A program made the translations under genes and the position numbers. A stretch of DNA of 64,000 bases from positions 1-64,000 of the forward strand of contig JAGWUP010000004.1 in assembly GCA_028868375.1 (NCBI GenBank), written 5' to 3'. Below are positions 8,324 to 16,461 of the stretch, one piece after another (within the stretch, counting starts at the first letter, position 1; each line of letters opens with the position of its first letter). This DNA comes from Elusimicrobiota bacterium (GTDB lineage: Bacteria > Elusimicrobiota > Elusimicrobia > UBA1565 > UBA9628). The notes beneath the pieces were generated by a model. That model had not been told where the DNA came from, made no database searches, and worked only from the letters and a program-made list of their open reading frames with translations.

Positions 8324-9321
8324 AAAAGAAGAAGGCTTTGATTTTCGGCGTGACGGGGCAGGACGGCAGCTACCTGGCCGAGCTGCTGCTGGCGAAAGGC
8401 TACGAGGTGCACGGCTTCGCCCGGCGCACCTCCACCGGCAATTTGAAGCACATCGCCCATCTGCTGGACGACATCGAGCTGCACGCCGGGGATCTGGCCG
8501 ACGTCAACTCCTGCGCCCGCGCCATCCGCGGCGCGCGCCCCGACGAGATCTACAACGAGGCGGACCAGGACCACGCGGGCTGGAGCTACCGCGCTCCGGA
8601 TTATTCCTCCGACATCACCGGAGCGGCGGTCGGCCGGCTGCTGGAGATCGTCCGGGAGGTCGATCCGGCCATCCGCTTCTTCCAGCCCTTGACCTCGAAC
8701 ATGTTCGGGCAGCTGGAGCGGGACGCGCCGGCCAACGAGGAGACGCTCCTCAATCCGCAGAGCCCCTACGCCTGCGCCAAGGCTTACGCCTGGATGCTCG
8801 CGCGCTACTACCGCCGGGTCCACCGCCTGCATGTCTGCTGCGCGATCTTCTTCAACCACGAGTCGCCGCGGCGCTCCGAGGAGTACGTCACGCACAAGAT
8901 CACGCGCGCGGCGGTGCGCATCTCCAAGGGATTGCAGAAGGAGCTGCTGTTGGGAGACCTTTCCTTGAAGGTCGACTTCGGCTTCGCCAAGGAGTACATG
9001 GAGGCGGCCTGGAACATCATGCAGTTGCCGGAGCCGGACGACTTCGTCATCGGCACCGGGAAGGCCCATGCCATCCAAGAGTTCCTGGAGGAGGCCTTCC
9101 GGGCCGTCGGGCTCGATGCGCGCCGGCATGTCCGCTTCGACGAGCGCTTCCTTCGGCCCGGCAAGACCAGCGCGCTGGTGGCCGACGCCGCCAAGGCGAG
9201 GCGGGCCTTCGGCTTCACGCCGCGGGTGGGCTTCCCGGAGTTGGTGCGCATGCTCATCGACTGCGACGCCGCGGAGGCGGACAAGGAATTGGCCGCGCGA
9301 GCGCCCTCCGGGTGTCCATGA
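8320..9321 (+). CDS. GDP-mannose 4,6-dehydratase paralogue lacking the catalytic glutamate
   Basis: A 333-residue SDR protein clearly related to Gmd: [15 protein letters not shown] at the N-terminus, Tyr150 and Lys154 of YxxxK, FFNHES, and a C-terminal RPGKTSALVADAAKA block. The motif that carries the dehydratase Glu (SEMFG in the operon's own Gmd) reads TSNMFG here, with Asn127. The region that is usually YxLAAQSHV reads YNEADQDHAG. It is therefore unlikely to dehydrate, and may be a 4-keto reductase or epimerase acting after Gmd or the C-methyltransferase (inference). It overlaps both neighbours by ATGA, so it is surely co-expressed. Confidence 0.8.
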   Translation: MKKKKALIFGVTGQDGSYLAELLLAKGYEVHGFARRTSTGNLKHIAHLLDDIELHAGDLADVNSCARAIRGARPDEIYNEADQDHAGWSYRAPDYSSDITGAAVGRLLEIVREVDPAIRFFQPLTSNMFGQLERDAPANEETLLNPQSPYACAKAYAWMLARYYRRVHRLHVCCAIFFNHESPRRSEEYVTHKITRAAVRISKGLQKELLLGDLSLKVDFGFAKEYMEAAWNIMQLPEPDDFVIGTGKAHAIQEFLEEAFRAVGLDARRHVRFDERFLRPGKTSALVADAAKARRAFGFTPRVGFPELVRMLIDCDAAEADKELAARAPSGCP

Positions 9322-9731
9322 TCCGCGAGATCCGCCACGAAGGCCAACTGCTGGCCATCGTGCTCACCCACGACCACGACGAGGAGGGGCTGCGCTTTCT
9401 GACGGAGGCGCCGCTGTCGCTGCAGATGGGCTACATGAAGTATCCGAAGGGCCATCGGATCGCGGCCCACGTCCACCTGCCGGTCGAGCGCGTCATCGAG
9501 CGCACCCTGGAGGCGGTGATCGTGCGCTCCGGGCGCGTGCTGGTCGACCTCTACGCTTCGGATCGGCGCCATGTCGCCGACGTCGAGCTGGCGGCCCAGG
9601 ACGCGATCCTGCTGGCGTCGGGGGGCCACGGCTTCCGCTTCCTGGAGGACGGAGCCCTGCTTGAGATCAAGCAGGGCCCCTGCGTGCCTCCGCGGCAAGA
9701 CAAGGAGAAATTCACGGGAGCGGGAGAATGA
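9318..9731 (+). CDS. small cupin-like protein of unknown role
   Basis: A 137-residue protein whose HVHLPVERVIER then GRVLVDLYA and LLASGGHGFRFLE fit a single cupin barrel with possible metal-binding His and Glu. Such small cupins in sugar operons include 3,5-epimerase-like and isomerase-like proteins, but I cannot match it to a named enzyme. The ATG at 9318 overlaps the previous stop as ATGA; the GTG at 9312 is less likely. It also overlaps the aminotransferase gene by ATGA. A role in modifying the same GDP-sugar is inferred only from position. Confidence 0.6.
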   Translation: MIREIRHEGQLLAIVLTHDHDEEGLRFLTEAPLSLQMGYMKYPKGHRIAAHVHLPVERVIERTLEAVIVRSGRVLVDLYASDRRHVADVELAAQDAILLASGGHGFRFLEDGALLEIKQGPCVPPRQDKEKFTGAGE

Positions 9732-10858
9732 AGCCCGAGAGGATTCCGGTCTGCGAGCCCCATCTGGCGGGCAACGAGGAGCGCTACGTCCTGGACGCCC
9801 TGCGCTCAGGCTGGATTTCCTCCTCCGGCCGCTACCTGGAGGACTTCGAGAAGGGCTTCGCGGCCTACTGCGGCGCAGGCCAGGGGATAGCGACCAGCAG
9901 CGGGACCACGGCCCTCCATCTGGCCCTCGTCGCCTTGGGCGTGGGGCCCGGCGACGAGGTCGTCATCCCGGATTTCACGATGGCGGCGGTGCTCTTCGCG
10001 GTGCTCTACTGCGGGGCCAAGCCCGTCTTCGTCGACGCCGAGCCGGACACCTGGAACATCGATCCCGCGGGCATAGAGGCCAAGATCGGCCCCAAGACGA
10101 AGGCCCTCGTCGCCGTCCACACCTACGGCCATCCCTGCGACATGGACGCCATCCTGGAGATCGCGCGCCGGCGCGGCGTGCGCGTGCTCGAGGACGCGGC
10201 GGAGGCGCACGGCGCGCGGTTCAAGGGCCGCCGCTGCGGCGGCTTGGCGGACATCGCGGCCTTCAGCTTCTACGCCAACAAGATCGTGACCACCGGCGAG
10301 GGCGGCATGGTCGTCACCAGCGACGCGGCCCTGGCCGAGCGGGCGCGCTACTTCAGAAACCTCTGCTTTCCGCGCGAGGGGCCGCGCGACTACGCGCACG
10401 GCGACCTGGGCTTCAATTATCGTTTCACCAACCTGCAGGCGGCGATCGGCCTGGCCCAGCTCGAGGGCATCGAAGCCGCCGTGGAGGCTCGGCGCGCCCA
10501 TGCGCGCCTCTACAATGCCCGCTTGTCCGGCCTGCCCGGGCTGCGGCTGCCGGCGGAGAAGCCCTGGGCGAAGAACGTCTATTGGATGTACGGCGTTTGC
10601 GTCGAGGAGGCTCGGGCCGGGCTGACGCGCGAGGAATTGTCGGCGCGCCTGCTGGCGGAAGGAATCGAGACCCGCCCCTTCTTCAAGCCCATGCGCCTGC
10701 AGCGGCCCTATGTCGAGCGCTTCGGCGCGCAGGCAGGCTCCTATCCCGTCTGCGACCGGCTGGCCCGGGAAGGCCTTTACCTGCCCTCGGGGACGGGCCT
10801 GCGGGAGTCGGACGTCGAGCGCGTCTGCGCCGCGGTGCGAGCCAGCCTCAAGGCTTGA
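9728..10858 (+). CDS. DegT/DnrJ/EryC1-type sugar aminotransferase (perosamine synthase-like)
   Basis: A PLP enzyme expected to put an amino group on a 4-keto-6-deoxy sugar, as in GDP-perosamine synthesis. The 376 residues contain SGTTALHLAL, the GDEVVIPDFT segment and EDAAEAHGA. The PLP lysine is Lys185 in SFYANKIVTTGEGG, so it is not one of the His-variant dehydrases such as ColD. The N-terminal SGWISSSGRYLEDFE resembles PerA/RfbE. It is the last gene of the plus-strand operon and converges on the next gene with an 11-nt overlap. It could instead supply the missing PseC function for the pse operon, but the sequence looks more PerA-like. Confidence 0.83.
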   Translation: MKPERIPVCEPHLAGNEERYVLDALRSGWISSSGRYLEDFEKGFAAYCGAGQGIATSSGTTALHLALVALGVGPGDEVVIPDFTMAAVLFAVLYCGAKPVFVDAEPDTWNIDPAGIEAKIGPKTKALVAVHTYGHPCDMDAILEIARRRGVRVLEDAAEAHGARFKGRRCGGLADIAAFSFYANKIVTTGEGGMVVTSDAALAERARYFRNLCFPREGPRDYAHGDLGFNYRFTNLQAAIGLAQLEGIEAAVEARRAHARLYNARLSGLPGLRLPAEKPWAKNVYWMYGVCVEEARAGLTREELSARLLAEGIETRPFFKPMRLQRPYVERFGAQAGSYPVCDRLAREGLYLPSGTGLRESDVERVCAAVRASLKA

Positions 10859-12668
10859 GGGAAGCCGAAATCCGGTGCATGACGTAAAAGTCGTAGAGCC
10901 CGGCGTATCCCGAATCGGAGCTGCGGACGTACGCCGCGACCACGTCATAATGAGCGTCGACGTAGGCCAGGGCCTCGCGCAGGGTCCGATTGGCGCGGGA
11001 GGGGTCCTTCCGCCAGGCGTCGAGGTCGTCCTTCTCGACGATGAGGGATGGGCAGCCGCGCAATGCCTCGATCAAGGCTCTTTCGGCTCTCTGGTTGAGA
11101 TAACCCTGGCGCAGGTCCGTGTAGTAGGCGGGGAAGCGGGCGTCGAGCAGGCGGTAGTACATGCTCAGGTCGGCGCTGTTGGAGCCCAGGACGTAGAACC
11201 TGCCTTTCACGTTGGCGCGCAGCGGCTCCAGGCTGCGCTCAAGCTCCGCGGCCAAGGGCCTCGGCATGTAGATGCCCGCGTTGCCCGCAACCCAGGCCAG
11301 GCGCCGACCGCTCTCGGCCCACAGCCGCTCGTCGCCGCGCAGGTTCTTGAGCAGGGGCAGGGCCAGGACCGCGGCCAGCAGGACGGCGGCCAAGGGGGCG
11401 GCTTGCGGCCGGCGCAGACGCGCCGAGAAGGCCGCCGCCAGCGCCAGGAGCGGCAGGCAGAGCTTGGTCTCCAGGTTGAAGAAGCTCTCCAGCGGGAAAA
11501 GCATGTAGGCGCCCGTGATCGAGGCGGCGGCCAGCAGCAGGGCCGCGCGGTCGCGAAGGGCGTCCTCCGGCCGGCTTAAGAGCAGGCGGCCGGCCAGCAG
11601 CAGGTTGGCCGCCGCCGGGAAGTACCAGAGCAGGAACATCTCCAATCTATGGGGGTCGAGCAGGGCCGGCCGGCCGTTGAGGCCGTAGTAGAGCAAGCCG
11701 CGCGTGCTGACGCCGCGGGCGATCAAGCCCTTGTCGCCTAGGGGGCTGCGGAAGAGCAGGTCGAAATATTTCTCAAAGCCGACGTTCCAGGCGAAGAGGG
11801 TGAAGCCGGCGCCCAGCGCCAGGACGAAGGGGATGGCGAAGAGGGCCGCGTCGCCGAAGAATCCGGAGCCGTCGAGGATCAGCGTTCGGTCGCCCAAGCG
11901 CAGGAACAGCCAGCCCCAGAACAGTGCAAAGGGAAGCGAGAAATAGATGACGTTGTCCCAGCCGGCGAAGAGGGAGGTGACGAGCGCGCCGTAGGCCGCG
12001 AAGACGGCCAGGACGCCCAGCGCGGCCCAGCGGGGAAAGACGGCCGCGCCGGCGGCGGGGTCCTTTCCGGCCTTGACGCGCCGCAGCAGCAGGACGGCCC
12101 CGACGGCCGCCACCCAGGCCAGCCCGATGTTCTGCTTGAAGGCGGCGTTGGCGGCGCAGAGAAGCCCCGCCGGGACCAGCAGCCAGCGCCTGCGCGGCGC
12201 GCCCGCCTCGAGGACGGCCCACAGGGAGGCGAGGACGAGGACCTGGTTGCAGAAATCCGGGATCGTGTAGATGAAGACGGAATGGGCCGCGATCAGCCAG
12301 GCCAGCAGCGTCGCCCAGAGGCGCCCCGTGACGCGGCGCAGGATGAGGTAGCAGAAGACCGGCACCAAGGCCTCGAAAGCGAAGAGGGCGACGTTCAAGC
12401 GCAGCACCGTCTGGCCCAGCGTCAGCTGGGCCGCGCGGATGAGCAGGTAGGTCCCCGGTGGGTAGGCGAGGTGGACGAGAGCCGCGGAGCCTATGACGTC
12501 GCGGATGGCCGGCTTGGCCAGCCAGCCGTCGAAGAGCAGCGCCGAGGCGGCGTAGGACATGGCCAGGGGAAGCTGCAGCTTGGGGATGCTGTCGCAGACG
12601 AGGACTTGCGGCAGGAAGCTCGCGCAGTAGCAGGCGAGGAGGCCGGCCAGGGCGAGCAGGTCGCTCAC
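10848..12668 (-). CDS. polytopic membrane protein, GT-C glycosyltransferase-like
   Basis: A protein of 606 residues with roughly ten or more hydrophobic segments over residues 1-460, then a soluble C-terminal domain of about 140 residues (RFYVLGSNSADLSMYYRLL onward). This layout fits bacterial GT-C enzymes that use polyprenyl-phosphate sugars. An N-terminal SIPKLQLPLAMS loop might hold the acidic active site (Asp of VCDS), but I cannot assign it firmly. The GTG at 12668 overlaps the previous stop as GTGA. It is the last gene of the operon that starts at 17963. Confidence 0.55.
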   Translation of the reverse strand: MSDLLALAGLLACYCASFLPQVLVCDSIPKLQLPLAMSYAASALLFDGWLAKPAIRDVIGSAALVHLAYPPGTYLLIRAAQLTLGQTVLRLNVALFAFEALVPVFCYLILRRVTGRLWATLLAWLIAAHSVFIYTIPDFCNQVLVLASLWAVLEAGAPRRRWLLVPAGLLCAANAAFKQNIGLAWVAAVGAVLLLRRVKAGKDPAAGAAVFPRWAALGVLAVFAAYGALVTSLFAGWDNVIYFSLPFALFWGWLFLRLGDRTLILDGSGFFGDAALFAIPFVLALGAGFTLFAWNVGFEKYFDLLFRSPLGDKGLIARGVSTRGLLYYGLNGRPALLDPHRLEMFLLWYFPAAANLLLAGRLLLSRPEDALRDRAALLLAAASITGAYMLFPLESFFNLETKLCLPLLALAAAFSARLRRPQAAPLAAVLLAAVLALPLLKNLRGDERLWAESGRRLAWVAGNAGIYMPRPLAAELERSLEPLRANVKGRFYVLGSNSADLSMYYRLLDARFPAYYTDLRQGYLNQRAERALIEALRGCPSLIVEKDDLDAWRKDPSRANRTLREALAYVDAHYDVVAAYVRSSDSGYAGLYDFYVMHRISASLKP

Positions 12669-13690
12669 GGCCTGGCCGCCGTCGTCTCGCCCGCCGAGCC
12701 GGCGCTCGGACGGGACAGCTCGGCGCGCAGCCCGGCGAGGGGGATGCCGACGCGGTAGAGGCAGAAGAGCCCGATCGCGGTGACGATCAGATAGCCGACG
12801 ACGTGGGAGAAAAAGGCGTAGGCCAGGGCCCGGTCGGGGGGAACGCCCATGCTCGAGACGATCGTCTTGACCGCCTCCTCGACCGCGCCGAAGGAGCCCG
12901 GGGAGGACGGCAGGGCCGAGCCCGCCGCCGCCCAGGAGACGACGAGCAGCGAACGGGCGTAGCTCAACGCGGAGCCGATTCCCAGGCAGTTGCCGGCGGC
13001 CCAGTAAAAACAGGCGTCCACGCTCCAGAAAACGAGGCTCAATGCGATCACTTGTCCCGCGACCGCCGCCCTGCGCAGCGCGGCGGCCCCGGCGGCGAGC
13101 TGCCGGACCAGGGCGCGAAGCCGGGGCCAGCGGCGCAGGCGGAGATCGAACGCTCCCTCCGGGGCCAGCGGCTTCTCCGCCAGGGCCAGCGCGGCCAGGG
13201 CGAGGACGGCGGCGGCCAAGAGCAGGGCGCCGGCGGCGCGGGCCCGGTCGGGCACGAGGCGCGGCGAGAGGGCGGAGGCAAGGGTGAAGACCGCCAGCAG
13301 GACGGAGAGGTCCAGGGCTCGCTCCAGGGCGATGCTGGCCAGCACGGTGGCCGCTGGAATCTCCAGCTTGCGGGCGGCCAGAAGCCCCCTGGCCAGATCG
13401 CCCAGGCGCAGGAACAGCACGTTGCTGACGGCCGTGCCTATGGTGTCGAGCTTGAACAATTCGAGGGCTGGGGCGCGGGAGGGCCCGCCCAAGAGGAGGG
13501 ACCAGCGCCGGGCCCGCAGCCACAGTTCGACCAGGGTCAGTCCCAGCAGGACGACCAGCCAGGGCAGGCGGACGCCGTGCAGGAGGATTCCCCCCAGCCG
13601 CCGCGCGCCGACGCCGCGCAGCGCCAGCCAAGAGAGGAAAACGGTGATCGCCAGGGTCAGCGCGGGCCAGAGGCGGCGCCTGGCCCCCAT
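12665..13690 (-). CDS. LPG-synthase-type membrane protein (UPF0104/YbhN family)
   Basis: A 341-residue integral membrane protein with about eight hydrophobic segments. The ALPSSPGSFGAVEEAV stretch matches the conserved PxxPGxxGxxE motif of the lysylphosphatidylglycerol-synthase transmembrane family. In glycan loci such proteins are thought to be flippases or partners of lipid-linked sugar transfer. The start codon shares 1 nt with the upstream stop, and the end overlaps the next gene by GTGA. Only the family is supported; no soluble aminoacyltransferase domain is present. Confidence 0.72.
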   Translation of the reverse strand: MGARRRLWPALTLAITVFLSWLALRGVGARRLGGILLHGVRLPWLVVLLGLTLVELWLRARRWSLLLGGPSRAPALELFKLDTIGTAVSNVLFLRLGDLARGLLAARKLEIPAATVLASIALERALDLSVLLAVFTLASALSPRLVPDRARAAGALLLAAAVLALAALALAEKPLAPEGAFDLRLRRWPRLRALVRQLAAGAAALRRAAVAGQVIALSLVFWSVDACFYWAAGNCLGIGSALSYARSLLVVSWAAAGSALPSSPGSFGAVEEAVKTIVSSMGVPPDRALAYAFFSHVVGYLIVTAIGLFCLYRVGIPLAGLRAELSRPSAGSAGETTAARP

Positions 13691-14691
13691 CAGAGCTGGC
13701 TGTACGGCTTGATGCGCGAGCCTCCGGCCACGGCCGTGGAGCGCAGGAGCGCGGCGCGCTCCCCCACCAGGCAGCGGGGGCCGACGACGCAGCGCTCCAC
13801 GCGCGAACCGGCGCCGAGGGAGGTTTCCTCCAGGAGGACGCAGTCGCGCAGAGCCGCCCCCGCCGCGATGCGGCAGCGGGCGCCCACGCTGACGTTGCCG
13901 GAGAAGCGTGCCGTTGGGTGGATCAAGGCGCCCCGCCCCACCGCGACTCGGCCGCCGTCCAGGCTGCGCAGGGTCTTGGGAAGGGCGAAGCCGGCGCGCC
14001 CGCCCAGGAGATCGAGATGGGCGTCCAGGTAGCGCTCGATCGTTCCGATGTCGATCCAGTAGCCCTCGGAGCGATGGGCGCGCAGGCCGCCGCCGTCCAG
14101 CAGGGAGGGGAAAAGCTCCCGCTCCAAGGAAGAGGGGCCGGGCTTGAGCATGGCCAGGACGGAGCGGTCGAAGACATAGGCTCCGGCGTTGATCGTCGTC
14201 GCGTCGGTCTCCTCCGCGGAGGGCTTCTCGATGAACTCTCGGATCGTCCCGTCTCGCCCGGCGCGGACCAAGCCGTACATCGTGGGATCGGCCACGCGGG
14301 TCAAGGCGATGGTCACGCGCGCGCGCGCCTTGCGGTGCGTCGCCACGAGCGCGCGGACGTCCAATCGGTTGAGCACGTCGCCGTTGAGAACGAGAAAGCA
14401 GGCTTGCCCCGCAAGCCGCCCCTCGGCGTTCTTGACCGCGCCGCCGGTGCCCAGCGGCCGCTCCTCGCAGAGGTAAGTGAGCTTCAGCCCGCAGGCGCGC
14501 GCCCCCAGGGCCCGCCGGAACGGCGCCGGGTCGGCGGCGCAGAGCAGGACCTCGTCGACGTGGCCGCGCAGGACCTCGAACTGGTAGGACAAAAACGGCT
14601 TGTTGACGAGCGGCAGCAAGGGCTTGGGCGTCTGCAGGGTGAACGGCCGCAGGCGCGTGCCGCGGCCGCCGATGAGCAGGACCGCCTTCAT
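13690..14691 (-). CDS. sugar-1-phosphate nucleotidyltransferase (ManC/GlmU-like, with left-handed helix tail)
   Basis: Makes an NDP-sugar from a sugar 1-phosphate and NTP. The N-terminal GGRGTRLRPFTLQTPKPLLP is the nucleotidyltransferase signature. NGDVLNRLDV gives the metal-binding Asp, and FIEKP with NAGAYVF continues the fold. From about residue 230 hexapeptide-like repeats form a beta-helix tail. Bacterial mannose-1-phosphate guanylyltransferases often have this form, and GDP-mannose would feed the adjacent gmd pathway. The exact sugar and base cannot be read from the sequence. It follows the CMP-synthetase-like gene by 7 nt. Confidence 0.78.
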   Translation of the reverse strand: MKAVLLIGGRGTRLRPFTLQTPKPLLPLVNKPFLSYQFEVLRGHVDEVLLCAADPAPFRRALGARACGLKLTYLCEERPLGTGGAVKNAEGRLAGQACFLVLNGDVLNRLDVRALVATHRKARARVTIALTRVADPTMYGLVRAGRDGTIREFIEKPSAEETDATTINAGAYVFDRSVLAMLKPGPSSLERELFPSLLDGGGLRAHRSEGYWIDIGTIERYLDAHLDLLGGRAGFALPKTLRSLDGGRVAVGRGALIHPTARFSGNVSVGARCRIAAGAALRDCVLLEETSLGAGSRVERCVVGPRCLVGERAALLRSTAVAGGSRIKPYSQL

Positions 14692-14698
14692 CTCCGCC

Positions 14699-15448
14699 TC
14701 ACCGGCGCTCGCTTTTGTGCAGGGGCTGCGGCTTGGGCTGGGGCTGCAGTTCCGCGTTGAGGTCCGGGTAGCCTTGCTTGAGCAGCCAATACTCGGCCGA
14801 GGGGATCTGCCAGCGGTAGTCGATCGGGCCGCCTCCCCATTGCTTGAGCGGCAGCACCTTGCCGCCGAGCCACGGGAACGGCGGCGCGCCGGAGTAAGGC
14901 GGGCGCAGGAGGCGAGGCCGCAGGATTTGGACGCTCCAATCCGGATACCAGAGCTCGCGCGCGGCCGCCGGGCCGCCGGCCGCGGCCAAGGGCTCCAGCA
15001 GGCCGTCCTGCTCCCGCTTGGCGAAGAGGGGGTGGCGCCGGGCCGAGGGGGAGACGCTGAGGGCGCCGTCTAGCTCCGGTCGGGCTTGCAGGGCCTCGAT
15101 GCCCGAGCGCAGCAGGGCGTTGGTCACCAGCGGGGCGTTCGAGAAGAAGACGAGAAGCAGTTCCAGGGGGTCCTCGGAGCGCAGGTCGTCCTGTATATAA
15201 AGGAAGCCAGCCCGCAGCAATTCCCGCGGCTCGGCCCGCTCTTTCGGGGGGTCGATAAGGACGGCCGAGTTCTGCAGGGCCACGGTCTTGATGGCCGCGG
15301 AGGCGGTCACGGCGTAATAACGGCCGATGAGGCCCGTGGCGCGTGCGGCGATGAAGGGATAGGCCGCCAGCGGCCTGCCCAGGGCCTGGCCGGAATTGTC
15401 GGGGAAATCGGGGGCGTCGTTGGGATCGAGCAGCAGGGCGCAGATCAT
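14699..15448 (-). CDS. degenerate CMP-nonulosonate cytidylyltransferase-like protein
   Basis: A 249-residue protein with the overall pattern of the NeuA/PseF family: LGRPLAAYPFIAA, YYAVTASAAIK, then LELLLVFFSNAPLVT and a terminal IDYRWQIPSAEYWLL that matches the usual diD...D.aexll ending. The nucleotide-binding loop that normally reads ARGGSKGxPxKN is replaced by LLDPNDAPDFPDN, so the Arg, Ser and Lys residues that hold CTP are gone. It may be inactive, regulatory or use another chemistry. The ATG at 15448 overlaps the GT4 stop as ATGA. The shadow frame upstream was excluded. Confidence 0.55.
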   Translation of the reverse strand: MICALLLDPNDAPDFPDNSGQALGRPLAAYPFIAARATGLIGRYYAVTASAAIKTVALQNSAVLIDPPKERAEPRELLRAGFLYIQDDLRSEDPLELLLVFFSNAPLVTNALLRSGIEALQARPELDGALSVSPSARRHPLFAKREQDGLLEPLAAAGGPAAARELWYPDWSVQILRPRLLRPPYSGAPPFPWLGGKVLPLKQWGGGPIDYRWQIPSAEYWLLKQGYPDLNAELQPQPKPQPLHKSERR

Positions 15449-16461
15449 CGGGCCTGCCCGACGGCCAGGGTCTCTAGCTGCTCGAAGACGGCCTCGGCGG
15501 TGCGATCCCAGCCGTGGCCGCCGACGGTCTTGACGCCCTCGGCGATCAGCTTGAGCGAGAGGCCGCGCTCCGACCACAGGGTGACGATCGCCTCGGAGAG
15601 ATCGCGAACGTCAGAGGCCGAGAACAGCAAGCCGTTTTCGCCGTGCCGGATGAGCTCCGGCAGCGCCCCCGCGCGCGCGGCGATCACGGGGCAGCCTTCT
15701 GAGAGGGCGTGCAGAGCCAAGGTCGGGAAGCCCTCGACGCCGCAGGCATCGACGTAGGCCTTCGAGACCCGGAAGAGCTCCATGAGAGCCGCATGCTCCA
15801 TGGGCGGCTGGAAGGTCACGCGCTCCCGGCAGAGCAGTTGGCGGGCTCGCTCCCGCAGGGCCGGCAGGGCCGGACCGTCGCCGACGATCATCGCGTGGCA
15901 GTCCAGGCGCAGCCGCGCCAGGGCAGCCAGCAGGGTTTCCAGCCCGGGCCTGGTCGTTTCATCCAGCGGGCAGGCGGCCACCAGCTCGAAGGCTTGTCTT
16001 GAGAGCGGGGGTGAAAAGACGCTGATCCTGCCGGCCATGATCCGGTCATAGGCATAGGGCACCAGGCGCACCTGACCGTTGAGCCCCCACGTCCTTAAGA
16101 CGCCGGCCAGATGCTCGGAGGGCGCCAGCACCAGGTCGGCAGCCCGCATCAGGCTGCGCGCTTGCTCCAAGACGCCGTCCGCAGCGCCCGCGTAGGAGTC
16201 GATCAAGCGCACGACGGTTTTCTTGCCCGCGGCCTTGGCGGCCAGAAAGGCCGCGGGCTGGAGGCTGTTGACCAGGACCAGGTCGGAGTCCTTCGCGAAG
16301 CCCGAGGCCGAGAGCGCGCGCAGGGCCTCGTCCGGGGCGGCCTTCGGCATCGGCTGGATGGCCGTTCGATGGCCCCGCGCGCCGGCGCGCTTGGCCAGCT
16401 CGCGGCAGAAGGCGTCCTCGCCGTTGGGGGAAGTCGGGTCCGGGATCAGCAGCAGTCGCAT
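15445..16461 (-). CDS. family 4 glycosyltransferase
   Basis: A GT-B glycosyltransferase of 338 residues. The C-terminal donor domain carries MIVGDGPALP, a VEGFPTLALHALSEGCPVIA block with the donor-binding Glu, and GLLF. The N-terminal half has VLVNSLQPAAF and VLAPSEHLAGVL, which fit an acceptor domain. The substrate is not predictable. It shares 1 nt with the radical SAM stop and overlaps the next gene by ATGA, so the four genes around it are probably coupled in translation. Confidence 0.8.
   Translation of the reverse strand: MRLLLIPDPTSPNGEDAFCRELAKRAGARGHRTAIQPMPKAAPDEALRALSASGFAKDSDLVLVNSLQPAAFLAAKAAGKKTVVRLIDSYAGAADGVLEQARSLMRAADLVLAPSEHLAGVLRTWGLNGQVRLVPYAYDRIMAGRISVFSPPLSRQAFELVAACPLDETTRPGLETLLAALARLRLDCHAMIVGDGPALPALRERARQLLCRERVTFQPPMEHAALMELFRVSKAYVDACGVEGFPTLALHALSEGCPVIAARAGALPELIRHGENGLLFSASDVRDLSEAIVTLWSERGLSLKLIAEGVKTVGGHGWDRTAEAVFEQLETLAVGQAR

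Noticed and set aside
9728-10858. The aminotransferase as a ColD-type 3-dehydrase
   Set aside because: The PLP lysine (Lys185) is present; ColD has His at that position.
10848-13631. A 927-residue version of the GT-C-like membrane protein
   Set aside because: The first 321 residues are a shadow of the UPF0104 gene. The GTG at 12668 overlaps its stop and starts a proper membrane protein.
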